Of a stretch of DNA of 64,000 nucleotides, positions 48,541-56,210 are shown piece by piece. A program made the translations under genes and the position numbers. How positions within the stretch are numbered: the first letter of the stretch is position 1; each line of letters starts with the position of its first letter. The stretch covers positions 1,364,001-1,428,000 of the forward strand of contig NZ_MBQE01000001.1 in the NCBI RefSeq assembly GCF_001696535.1, given 5' to 3'. This DNA comes from Stappia indica. Its GTDB lineage: Bacteria; Pseudomonadota; Alphaproteobacteria; Rhizobiales; Stappiaceae. The notes below the pieces were generated by a model, which worked only from the letters and a program-made list of their open reading frames with translations, had not been told where the DNA came from and did no database searches.

Positions 48541-48954
48541 TTAGCGGATATAGGGCGACACGCAGGGGCGACGCGGGCCGTTATAGGGCTGGAAGCTGTT
48601 GTCGGACGCGCGATACGACCGATAGCGCTGATTGCACCAGGCATAGTGCGCGCGCGGGAAACCTCGATGTGCGCGCGGCGGCACGCGGTAGCGCGGGCGC
48701 GGCGCATAGACCGGCGGACCCCAGCGGTGGCGCGGGCGCCAACGATGACGCGGACGCACCCGGTGCGGGCGGCCGCGATGCCAGGTCTTCTCGACAAGGC
48801 CGCCCTGGCGGGCGTCGGGCGCCACATCGACCAGCGGCGCCAGCGCCCTTGCCGCATTACCGGCTGTCGCAGCTTCTGCCGGCGTTCCGGACCCGAAGCC
48901 GATCATGGAGGCAACAGCGATTGCCGCTGCCGCGCAAGTGTGTCTGAAACGCAT
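48541..48954 (-). CDS. BA14K-family secreted protein (copy 3)
   Basis: The ATG at 48954 has AAAGGAGA upstream and starts a signal peptide ([20 protein letters not shown], cut near TPAEA). The 137-residue protein has a central Arg/His/Pro-rich repeat region ([20 protein letters not shown]) and the canonical BA14K C-terminus [20 protein letters not shown] followed by [14 protein letters not shown]. Compared with the two copies at 23-24.6 kb, this one fits the classic family motif best, including two cysteines likely to pair. Exported; some Brucella relatives bind sugars. It has its own terminator. Confidence 0.93.
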   Translation of the reverse strand: MRFRHTCAAAAIAVASMIGFGSGTPAEAATAGNAARALAPLVDVAPDARQGGLVEKTWHRGRPHRVRPRHRWRPRHRWGPPVYAPRPRYRVPPRAHRGFPRAHYAWCNQRYRSYRASDNSFQPYNGPRRPCVSPYIR

Positions 48955-49219
48955 GGTCCTGTCTCCTTTCGGCCTTGCGGTCTGCTCCGCCTGTCCGGCA
49001 GCACACGCTGCCGGCGGGGGAAAGGCGGGGCGGACATTCTCGCGGGGCCCGTGCAGGGCCTCCACGACACGACCCGACGCCTCGGCGCCGCACACCATCG
49101 CGATCAGCGATCATGATGGAGAAAGCTTAGTCCTGCGAGCAGGGCAGGACTGTGACGCAGATCATCCCGGCGACGTTCACTGGCCAAAACGCCGCATTGC
49201 TTAAGAAGTTCCGCGCGAC

Positions 49220-49260
49220 TTGTCATTTGTCGTGAAATTCATATATCATGCCAAATGACA
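49220..49260 (+). promoter_or_regulatory. Toxin-antitoxin promoter with 9-bp inverted repeat
   Basis: TGTCATTTG (49221-49229) and CAAATGACA (49252-49260) form a perfect inverted repeat 22 bases apart. A -35-like TTGTCA (49220-49225) and -10-like TATCAT (49244-49249) with 18-base spacing lie within it. The AGGAGG ribosome site follows directly. Autorepression by the Xre-type antitoxin binding both arms is inferred. Confidence 0.72.
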
Positions 49261-49270
49261 GGAGGCACTC

Positions 49271-49684
49271 ATGCCCGCACTTCGTCCCGTATCTCCGGTA
49301 ACACCGGATCCCGTTGCCCAGTTCTCCCGCGCGGAGATCGCCGCCATGCAGCAGGCGGTGGTCAATCTTTTCGAGCGCTGGGACCTCACCGACGAACAGG
49401 CCAGCCGTCTTCTCGGCGACATCTCGGTCCGCACCTACCAGCGCTGGAAGTCGGGATCGCCCGGCCGTGCCGGCATCGACCTTGCCGAACGCATGTCCAA
49501 CCTCCTCGGCATTCACAAGGCGCTGCGCATGCTGTTTCGCGATGCGGAGCGCGGCTACGGCTGGGTGAGCCGCGCCAATGCCGATTTCGACGGCCGCTCG
49601 GCGCTGGACGTGATGCTGGACGGGCGTATCACCGATCTCATGCGCGTGCGCCGCTATCTCGATGCCCGGCGCGGCCAGTGGTGA
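49271..49684 (+). CDS. Xre/MbcA/ParS-type antitoxin
   Basis: AGGAGG at 49260-49265 precedes the ATG. The 137-residue protein has an N-terminal helix-turn-helix of the Xre/ParS type (RAEIAAMQQAVVNLFERWDL and QASRLLGDISVRTYQRWKSG) and a C-terminal DUF2384 toxin-binding domain (LAERMSNLLGIHKALRMLFR, ending VMLDGRITDLMRVRRYLDAR). It neutralises the RES-domain toxin encoded next and should repress the shared promoter. Its stop TGA overlaps the toxin's GTG start, the usual tight coupling. Confidence 0.92.
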   Translation: MPALRPVSPVTPDPVAQFSRAEIAAMQQAVVNLFERWDLTDEQASRLLGDISVRTYQRWKSGSPGRAGIDLAERMSNLLGIHKALRMLFRDAERGYGWVSRANADFDGRSALDVMLDGRITDLMRVRRYLDARRGQW

Positions 49685-50427
49685 CGATGAGCACCGCCCT
49701 GCCCGGTGGCTTCGCGACAACGCGGCTCGTCTGGCCGCGCTATCACCGCCTGATCAGCTCCGCCTACCCACCCATCGACCTGTTCGAGGACATTGCCGAC
49801 CCGGCCGACTGGGAGTTGCTCGCTGCCGCCGAGGCGAAAAGCAATCCGCGCGTTGCCGAGACGATCGGCTCGCTCGACCTCGTGCCGGCCGGCCGCAGGG
49901 TCAGCGGGCCCGGCGCCTCCTATGTGATGGCGCCCTTCACCCACGTTTCTCCGGAGCGCAAGGGGCGGTTCCACGACGGCAGCTTCGGCGCCTTCTATGC
50001 CGCCAGGTCCTTCGACACCGCGCTGTTCGAGGTCGCCCACCACCAGGCAAGGTTCTTCGCAGCCACCGGCGAAGCGCCCGGCTGGATCGCCGACATGCGC
50101 GAACTCGTTGGCGAAATCGATGCGGACATGGTCGACCTGACCAGGGAAGACCCGGCTGCCGCCCCCCTGCTCGACCCGGACGACTACGGTCCGTCCCAGA
50201 CCTTCGCGGCCGAGATCCGAGCTGCAGGCCACAACGGCATCGCCTATCCGAGCGTGCGTCACGACGGCGGAGCCTGCTTCGCTGCCTTCCATCCCGATGT
50301 GATGTCCGTGCCGATCCAGGCCTGCCACCTCACCTGCCACTGGGACGGCAAGCGCATCGATATGGTCAAGATCCACGAGGCCGCGGGCGAAAACCCGCGC
50401 GGGCGGATCTTCAGGATCGAGGCCTGA
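49681..50427 (+). CDS. RES-domain toxin (NAD+-degrading family)
   Basis: A GTG at 49681 overlaps the antitoxin stop (GTGA), and this start is preferred; an ATG lies six bases later. The 248-residue protein has the RES pattern: WPRYHRLISSAYPP with the conserved Arg, ARSFDTALFEVAHHQARFF with the Glu, and NGIAYPSVRHDGGACFAAFH with the Ser. RES toxins of Xre-RES systems remove NAD+ by phosphorolysis or ADP-ribosylate targets, causing growth arrest. The key residues all appear present, so the pair is probably functional. Second gene of a two-gene operon. Confidence 0.92.
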   Translation: MTMSTALPGGFATTRLVWPRYHRLISSAYPPIDLFEDIADPADWELLAAAEAKSNPRVAETIGSLDLVPAGRRVSGPGASYVMAPFTHVSPERKGRFHDGSFGAFYAARSFDTALFEVAHHQARFFAATGEAPGWIADMRELVGEIDADMVDLTREDPAAAPLLDPDDYGPSQTFAAEIRAAGHNGIAYPSVRHDGGACFAAFHPDVMSVPIQACHLTCHWDGKRIDMVKIHEAAGENPRGRIFRIEA

Positions 50428-50453
50428 CCGGCGGCCTCTGCAAGCCCGGCCTC

Positions 50454-51893
50454 TCAGGCGGTCGCGGCGCCGCCGGTTTCCACCCTGTTGCGCCCCTTTT
50501 CCTTGGCCGCATACAGCAGCTTGTCGGCCACCGGCAGCAACTCGCCGATGCTGCGACCGTCTCCCGGTTGAATGACCAGTAGGCCGATGCTCGCAGTCAC
50601 CTCCAGCGAGCCGCCGTTATCCAGGGCAATGGGAGTGCGAACCAGATTGCGCATGCGCTCGGCAAGCCCTACCGCGTGCTGCGGACTGCAATTCGACACG
50701 AGGATGGCGAATTCCTCGCCCCCGAGCCGCCCCAGGAGATCGTCGGCGCGCAAACACGCCCTTGCATGCTCTCCGAACGAGGCGAGAGCCTTGTCGCCGG
50801 CCGCATGTCCGAACCGGTCGTTCACCGCCTTGAAGTGATCGAGATCGATCATCATCAAGGCGAAAGGCGCATCTCGGCGCTCTTGCAGGATGTGTTCGGC
50901 TGTTGCCCTGAAGGAAATGCGGTTGCGCGCACCTGTGAGCGGATCGTGCATCGCCATGTGATGGAGCCGCGCCAGCAACTCGTTGCGGCTCTGCATGACG
51001 CAGGCCAGCATGATCGGCGCCAGCGCCACCAGCGAAATTCCCAGCCGGACGGACACGAGATCGATCTCGTTGTCGGGAACGAACTGGCTGCCGACGAGGC
51101 CGGTGGACACGGCGGCCAGCGTCCATACTCCCGAGATCAGGGTGAGCGCCGCCGTCGGGAAGATCGGATAGACGATGGCGCACCACAACAGGGCGGGAAC
51201 CGGAAAGGCGACGGATCCGGCCCCGCCGATCAGCGCGGCGGCGCCTCCCGCAGCGATCACCGCCAGAACAGGCAGGATATCGGCGCCCCGGATGGCGAGC
51301 CGCGACGTCTTCCAGCGCGCGACCATGATTGCCAGCGGCGGCGCGGAAAGCAGGACAGGCAGGATGGTGACGTAGTTGACGAACTCCGTGGCGAACCAGA
51401 ACGACCAGCCGGCGGCCACACTGCGCTGAAACAGCAGCGGGTTCGCAAGCATGCCGAAAAGGCCGGCGGAAGCGGCAGCAGCGGCGGCGACAAAGGCCAG
51501 CCAGAGCACGGAGGCCGGCTCCCGCAACGAGCGTATCCTGTCCGGATGCCACAAATGCACCGCATACCCCACCGCCACGCCGAACATGTTCGCAGCGGTG
51601 AGAACTGCCGTCATCGTGAACGAGGAGCCGGTCAGCAGATCTGCCGAGACGTAACCGACAGCAGCGCAGATCCAGGTGGTCGGCCGCGCCGCTCCCGGCA
51701 TGCGGATGATCATCGCAAGCAGAATCGCGTTGGCAGGCCAGAGCGTTGCAAGAAAATCGGCCGGCCGCGTGTAGATGCCGAACAGGCAGGCGGCCAGAAC
51801 CACCAGACCGATCATCAGGGGTGTAGCCAGGGCCCCCGCACCGTGCCGTCCGGCGACTTTCCCCTCGGGAGAGGTTTCAACGCTCAAGGACAT
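50454..51893 (-). CDS. MASE1-GGDEF diguanylate cyclase
   Basis: The ATG at 51893 with GAGGGG upstream gives 479 residues. About eight membrane helices (MASE1-type sensor, about 20-300), then a GGDEF domain from about 320: HDPLTGARNRISFRAT, MMIDLDHFKAVNDRFGHAAG and the active-site LGRLGGEEFAILVSN. GGEEF and the metal-binding Asp are intact, so synthesis of cyclic di-GMP is likely. An I-site (RxxD) is not clearly present upstream of GGEEF (ARACLRADDLLG offers R-ADD), so feedback inhibition is uncertain. The signal is unknown. It converges with the RES toxin gene, 26 bases apart. Confidence 0.92.
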   Translation of the reverse strand: MSLSVETSPEGKVAGRHGAGALATPLMIGLVVLAACLFGIYTRPADFLATLWPANAILLAMIIRMPGAARPTTWICAAVGYVSADLLTGSSFTMTAVLTAANMFGVAVGYAVHLWHPDRIRSLREPASVLWLAFVAAAAAASAGLFGMLANPLLFQRSVAAGWSFWFATEFVNYVTILPVLLSAPPLAIMVARWKTSRLAIRGADILPVLAVIAAGGAAALIGGAGSVAFPVPALLWCAIVYPIFPTAALTLISGVWTLAAVSTGLVGSQFVPDNEIDLVSVRLGISLVALAPIMLACVMQSRNELLARLHHMAMHDPLTGARNRISFRATAEHILQERRDAPFALMMIDLDHFKAVNDRFGHAAGDKALASFGEHARACLRADDLLGRLGGEEFAILVSNCSPQHAVGLAERMRNLVRTPIALDNGGSLEVTASIGLLVIQPGDGRSIGELLPVADKLLYAAKEKGRNRVETGGAATA

Positions 51894-52231
51894 GGCGCCC
51901 CTCACAGCCCATTTCGCAAACCAGCTCCCCTCGCGGCAAGCCAGATGAGAATTAGGCGACAATCCGGAGCATATCAACGACGACTTTCAGAAAAATGCAT
52001 TCCAATGAATTATTGCAATTTACCGTCTAAAAACACGAGATAACGAAAGACTTGATACGAAAATAATCTCGAATATCCAGCCGAATACAGAAGAATTGGC
52101 GCGAATTTTCAAAAGACGGGCACCGTAACACCCGGGCGCTCTTCACGAGCCGGGGACAGCGCCGCACGCTCACCGCAGCGACGCTCTCCCCGATCGCCTT
52201 AAGCCTCGGGAGTACTGTCAATTATACGTAA
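51894..52231. other. Intergenic stretch, AT-rich, no gene seen
   Basis: Between the diguanylate cyclase and the L,D-transpeptidase, both on the minus strand. The stretch around 51970-52090 is unusually AT-rich for this window and probably holds the cyclase promoter. I see no supported gene and no strong hairpin. Confidence 0.4.
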
Positions 52232-53239
52232 TCAATCCTTCGCCATATGCGGGTCGGCGAGCGCTGCGCTCGGTCGGCTGACCGGCACGGAGGTGCGCGA
52301 GGTGCGCCGGGACAGCGCGTCCTCCCCATCCCGCTGCAGCAGGCGGCGGAACGCGGGATGCATGCCGCCGTCGGAATAGGACGGCGCGGTGAGGGCAAGA
52401 CCGCTGGAGATCAGCGACTGCATCGCCACCCGGTCCGCCTCCGACTTGCTGGCCACCGCCTCCGGCACCTTGCTGACCGCCGGCGGACAGGCAGCAAGCG
52501 GATCCTTCGGCTCGCCGCCGACGAACTCCTTGTCGAAGACATAGCGTCCGCCGCACATGGAAACCTTCGGCGGCTGGCGGGTCACCTCGAAAATGTCGTA
52601 GCCGGTCTTGAGATTGCTCCAGAACGCGAAATTCCCGTCGTTCCGGTGCCGTGCCATGTTCTCCGGCGTCATGCGGAACGGATACACCTGGACCTGGAAG
52701 GCGGATTGCCCGCCCTTCAGCGCGTCGCGCACCACCGGGTAGATTTCCTCCACACCCTCGTCGGTCAGCGCATAGCAGCCCGAAGAGGAACAGGCGCCGT
52801 GGACCATCAGAGCGCTGCCGGAATAGCCGAGCGCCCGTTCCAGCTTGTTGGGAAAGCCGAGGTTGAAGGCCAGATAGTACTGCGAACGCGGGTTCAGCAG
52901 GCCGGCATTGACGTGATAGAAGCCCTCCGGCGCCTGGCGGTCGCCCTGCTTGCGCTTGGGCCCCAGCTTTCCGGACCAGCGGCAGATCGGATAGGTCTTG
53001 AGCAGCGCGAACCGGCCCGAACGATCCTGCTTCCAGACCTCGAGCTCGCTCTCCTGCTTGAAGATTCGCACCACGACGGGCGCGGACGGCGACATCGACT
53101 TCTCCGACATCATCGAAAGAAGCTTCGAGGGGATCGGCTTCGATCCCCGGCCGTCATCGGCATACTCGCTCGTCGCGCAGCCGCTCAACAGGGCTGCGAT
53201 AACCAGGAAGGCAGCCGCTTTTGCTGGTTTAAACATCAT
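52232..53239 (-). CDS. YafK-like L,D-transpeptidase lipoprotein
   Basis: A lipoprotein signal (AAAFLVIAALLSGC, lipid Cys 21) precedes a 335-residue protein with the YkuD-type catalytic motif LMVHGACSSSGCYALTDEGV: His, Ser and the nucleophile Cys are in place. The N-terminal half of the domain has VVVRIFKQESELEVWKQDRS. YafK/DpaA-type enzymes cleave or form bonds between lipoproteins and peptidoglycan in the periplasm. The C-terminal ~70 residues are Ser/Arg-rich and disordered-looking. Starts at Met 1 or Met 2 (both ATG). Divergent from the merR gene. Confidence 0.87.
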   Translation of the reverse strand: MMFKPAKAAAFLVIAALLSGCATSEYADDGRGSKPIPSKLLSMMSEKSMSPSAPVVVRIFKQESELEVWKQDRSGRFALLKTYPICRWSGKLGPKRKQGDRQAPEGFYHVNAGLLNPRSQYYLAFNLGFPNKLERALGYSGSALMVHGACSSSGCYALTDEGVEEIYPVVRDALKGGQSAFQVQVYPFRMTPENMARHRNDGNFAFWSNLKTGYDIFEVTRQPPKVSMCGGRYVFDKEFVGGEPKDPLAACPPAVSKVPEAVASKSEADRVAMQSLISSGLALTAPSYSDGGMHPAFRRLLQRDGEDALSRRTSRTSVPVSRPSAALADPHMAKD

Positions 53240-53399
53240 TCGCTTGCCAGGATCTCGTTCGTGCCGCCCCGCCCGCCGACAGATGTCCAGTCTCGCCGGA
53301 CACGGTTAATGCCAAGTTGCTCGCGCCGCAATTCGCGATTGCGTGAACTTGACGCCGCACCGCCTGAAGGACCATATCTCCATAAACTGGAGGTTTGCG

Positions 53400-53813
53400 A
53401 TGTACTCTATCGGCGATCTTTCGCGGCAGACCGGCGTCAAGGTGCCGACGATCCGTTATTACGAGCAGATGGGCCTGCTGGAGGCCGCGGGCCGCACGGA
53501 AGGCAACCAGCGGCGCTACGACGCGGCGCATCTCGACCGGCTCGGCTTCATCAAGCATGCGCGCGACCTCGGCTTCACCCTGGAGGCGGTCCGCGAGCTG
53601 ATCGACCTCAGCGGCCATCCGGAGCGCCCCTGCACCCATGCCGACGAGATTGCCGCACGACAGCTCGATATCGTCCGCGACAAGATCGCGCGGCTGCAGC
53701 GGCTGGAAGGCGAACTGGCCCGCATGGTCGGCACCTGTCACGGCGATCACGTCAGGGATTGCTACGTGATCCGCTCGCTGGCCAATCACGAGATGTGCAG
53801 CACCGACCATTGA
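53400..53813 (+). CDS. MerR-family heavy-metal regulator
   Basis: The ATG at 53400 with GGAGG upstream is preferred over 53343. The 137-residue protein begins MYSIGDLSRQTGVKVPTIRY, the MerR winged helix, followed by the coiled dimer helix. Metal-binding type residues are Cys 78 (RPCTH), Cys 113 (GTCHGDH), Cys 121 (RDCYV) and Cys 133 (HEMCSTDH), close to the Zn/Cd/Pb pattern of ZntR and CadR/PbrR (Cys 79, 114, 115 and 124 in ZntR). It is followed by a zinc-cadmium ATPase gene with a canonical MerR promoter between, so it most likely activates that gene on metal stress. Confidence 0.92.
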   Translation: MYSIGDLSRQTGVKVPTIRYYEQMGLLEAAGRTEGNQRRYDAAHLDRLGFIKHARDLGFTLEAVRELIDLSGHPERPCTHADEIAARQLDIVRDKIARLQRLEGELARMVGTCHGDHVRDCYVIRSLANHEMCSTDH

Positions 53814-53862
53814 CCCCGGCCCTCCTCCGATATCGCTTGAGGAAAAAACTGCGTTGCAGCCC

Positions 53863-53893
53863 TTGATCCTCTAGTCGCTAGAGGTCTTATGGT
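53863..53893 (+). promoter_or_regulatory. MerR-type promoter of the zinc-cadmium ATPase gene
   Basis: -35 TTGATC (53863-53868) and -10 TATGGT (53888-53893) are separated by 19 bases, the long spacing MerR proteins need to distort. Inside is the 17-bp palindrome CCTCTAG-TCG-CTAGAGG (53868-53884) with perfect 7-bp arms. The ATPase ATG is 28 bases beyond. Confidence 0.9.
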
Positions 53894-53921
53894 CCTGCTC
53901 CTGACCAAAGGAGTTGACCAT

Positions 53922-56156
53922 ATGAGCGCCACCGACCGCCTCAGCCGCTTCCGCGTGGAAGGGATGGATTGCGCCAGCTGCGCCAGCAAGATCGACCGCG
54001 CTGTCCGCCGGTTGCCCGAGATCGACGATGTCCGCGTGTCCGTGGTCGCCGGCACCATGACCGTGATCCATGGCGAAGACGCAGATCTTGCCGAAGTCGC
54101 CCGCAAGGTCGACAGCCTCGGATACCGGACTTCGCTGCTTGCCCGCGAGCCTGCGCACGGCAAGACAGACGAAAACCCGACCGGCGCAACGGCTTGCTGC
54201 GGCGGACACGGTCATGATCACGGCGACCATGATCATGACGACGATCACGCGAGCGATCACGGGCACCAGCATCACCACGCCCGGATCGACGGCCCCTGGT
54301 GGCGCAGCTCCAAGGCGCACCTGACCATACTCTGCGCCGCTGCGCTGGCCGTCGCCTTCGCAGTTGCCCACATTTTCCCCCAGACCGCATTCTGGAGCTT
54401 CACCCTCGCCATGGCGGTCGGACTGGTGCCGATTGCCCGCCGCGCGCTTGCCGGTGCGATGAACGGCAGCCCTTTCTCCATCGAGACCCTGATGACGGTG
54501 GCCGCGGCCGGCGCCGTGGTCATCGATGCCGCCGAAGAAGCGGCCGTTGTCGTCGTGCTGTTCCTGATCGGCGAGCTGCTGGAGGGCATCGCCACCGGCC
54601 GCGCCCGCGCCTCGATCCGCGCCCTTGCCGACCTGATGCCGAAAACCGCGCTGCTGGAACGGGAGGGCAAGACCGAGACCGTCCCGGCCGACAGCCTCGC
54701 CGTCGGAGCTGTGGTGTTGGTGCGTCCCGGCGACCGGGTTCCGGCCGACGGTACCGTCCTGTCCGGTGAAAGCGCCGTCGACGAGGCTCCCGTGACCGGT
54801 GAATCCGTGCCAAAGCGCAAGGAGCCGGGCGACACGGTCTTTGCCGGCACCGTGAACCAGGAGGGCGTCCTGCGGGTGGAGGTTACCGCCGCAGCCGCCG
54901 ACAACACCATCTCCCGCGTCATTGCTCTCGTCGAGGAGGCGCAGGAGTCCAAGGCACCGACCGAGCGCTTCATCGACCGCTTCTCGCGCTACTACACGCC
55001 GGGCGTCATGGTCGTTGCCGCACTGATCGCCGTGCTCCCGCCGCTCGTCGGCGGAGCGGAATGGGCCACCTGGATCTATCGCGGCCTTGCCGTCCTGTTG
55101 ATCGGCTGCCCTTGCGCCCTCGTCATCTCGACCCCGGCCGCCATCGCCGCCGCCCTTTCGGCCGGCGCCCGCCGCGGCCTCCTGATGAAGGGCGGCGCCG
55201 TGCTGGAGGGGCTCGGCCGCATCGACCATGCCGCCTTCGACAAGACCGGCACGCTCACAGAAGGAAAGCCGCAGGTAACGGATATTGCCGGCATCGGCAT
55301 GGACGAGCGCGAGGTGCTGCGCCTTGCCGCCGCCCTGGAGGCGGGATCGAGCCATCCGCTGGCCCGCGCCATCCTCGGCCGCGCCGAACGCGACGGCATC
55401 GCCATCACGCCGGCCTCCGATGCGGCCGCCCTTGGCGGCAAGGGCGTCACCGGAACGCTGGAGGGGCGCCGGCTGCTGCTGGCCTCGCCTCGTGCCGCCG
55501 CCGAGACCGCTCCGCTCGACAGCGCGCTGCAAACGCGTATCGCCGCGCTCAACGACGACGGCAAGACCGTCTCGCTGCTGCTGGTGGACAACACGATCGC
55601 CGGCCTGATCGCCCTGCGCGACGAGCCGCGCGAGGATGCGGTCGAGGGTCTTGCGGCCCTGCGCCGGCTGGGGGCAGAGGCGGTGATGCTGACCGGCGAC
55701 AATGCCCGCACCGCGAAAGCCATTGGCGGGACGCTCGGCATCGAGGTCCATGCCGAGCTGCTGCCGCAAGACAAGCAGCGGATCGTCGGGGAGATGCGTG
55801 CGAAGGGTTACCGCGTCGCCAAGGTCGGCGACGGCATCAACGATGCCCCCGCGCTTGCCGCTGCCGATATCGGCATCGCCATGGGCGGCGGCACCGACGT
55901 CGCGCTGGAAACCGCCGACGCGGCAATCCTGCATGGCCGCGTCACCGACGTTGCCGACATGATCGCCCTGTCGCGGGCGACCATGCGCAACATCTGGCAG
56001 AACATCACCATCGCGCTCGGCCTGAAGGCCGTCTTCCTGGTGACCACCGTGCTCGGCGTCACCGGCCTGTGGCCAGCGATCCTTGCCGATACAGGCGCCA
56101 CCGTTCTGGTGACCGCCAACGCGATGCGCCTGCTCGCCTGGCGCGGAATGAAGTGA
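53922..56156 (+). CDS. zntA: Zn/Cd/Pb-exporting P1B-type ATPase
   Basis: The ATG at 53922 follows AAAGGAG; the earlier ATG at 53889 lies inside the -10 region and is rejected. The 744-residue ATPase has an N-terminal heavy-metal domain (GMDCASC, Cys 17 and 20), a His/Asp-rich linker (about 95-125, GHGHDHGDHDHDDDH), eight-helix membrane part, the CPC transport motif (C396-P-C398), phosphorylation motif DKTGTLTEGKP (Asp 440), SSHPLARA and GDGINDAPALAAADIGIAMG. CPC with the His-rich region favours Zn2+, Cd2+ or Pb2+ over Cu+. Activated by the adjacent MerR protein. Confidence 0.94.
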   Translation: MSATDRLSRFRVEGMDCASCASKIDRAVRRLPEIDDVRVSVVAGTMTVIHGEDADLAEVARKVDSLGYRTSLLAREPAHGKTDENPTGATACCGGHGHDHGDHDHDDDHASDHGHQHHHARIDGPWWRSSKAHLTILCAAALAVAFAVAHIFPQTAFWSFTLAMAVGLVPIARRALAGAMNGSPFSIETLMTVAAAGAVVIDAAEEAAVVVVLFLIGELLEGIATGRARASIRALADLMPKTALLEREGKTETVPADSLAVGAVVLVRPGDRVPADGTVLSGESAVDEAPVTGESVPKRKEPGDTVFAGTVNQEGVLRVEVTAAAADNTISRVIALVEEAQESKAPTERFIDRFSRYYTPGVMVVAALIAVLPPLVGGAEWATWIYRGLAVLLIGCPCALVISTPAAIAAALSAGARRGLLMKGGAVLEGLGRIDHAAFDKTGTLTEGKPQVTDIAGIGMDEREVLRLAAALEAGSSHPLARAILGRAERDGIAITPASDAAALGGKGVTGTLEGRRLLLASPRAAAETAPLDSALQTRIAALNDDGKTVSLLLVDNTIAGLIALRDEPREDAVEGLAALRRLGAEAVMLTGDNARTAKAIGGTLGIEVHAELLPQDKQRIVGEMRAKGYRVAKVGDGINDAPALAAADIGIAMGGGTDVALETADAAILHGRVTDVADMIALSRATMRNIWQNITIALGLKAVFLVTTVLGVTGLWPAILADTGATVLVTANAMRLLAWRGMK

Positions 56157-56162
56157 AGAGGT

Positions 56163-56198
56163 GCTCCTCGGGGGCCTGCAAACAGGTCCCCGGGGAGC
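56163..56198 (+). terminator. Long stem-loop between the ATPase gene and secDF
   Basis: A 16-bp stem, left arm 56163-56178 (GCTCCTCGGGGGCCTG) with right arm 56183-56198 (CAGGTCCCCGGGGAGC) including two G-U pairs, over a 4-base loop. It lies between the two convergent genes and could end both, although U-runs are poor. Confidence 0.68.
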
Positions 56199-56210
56199 AT
56201 GTTTCCCGCC

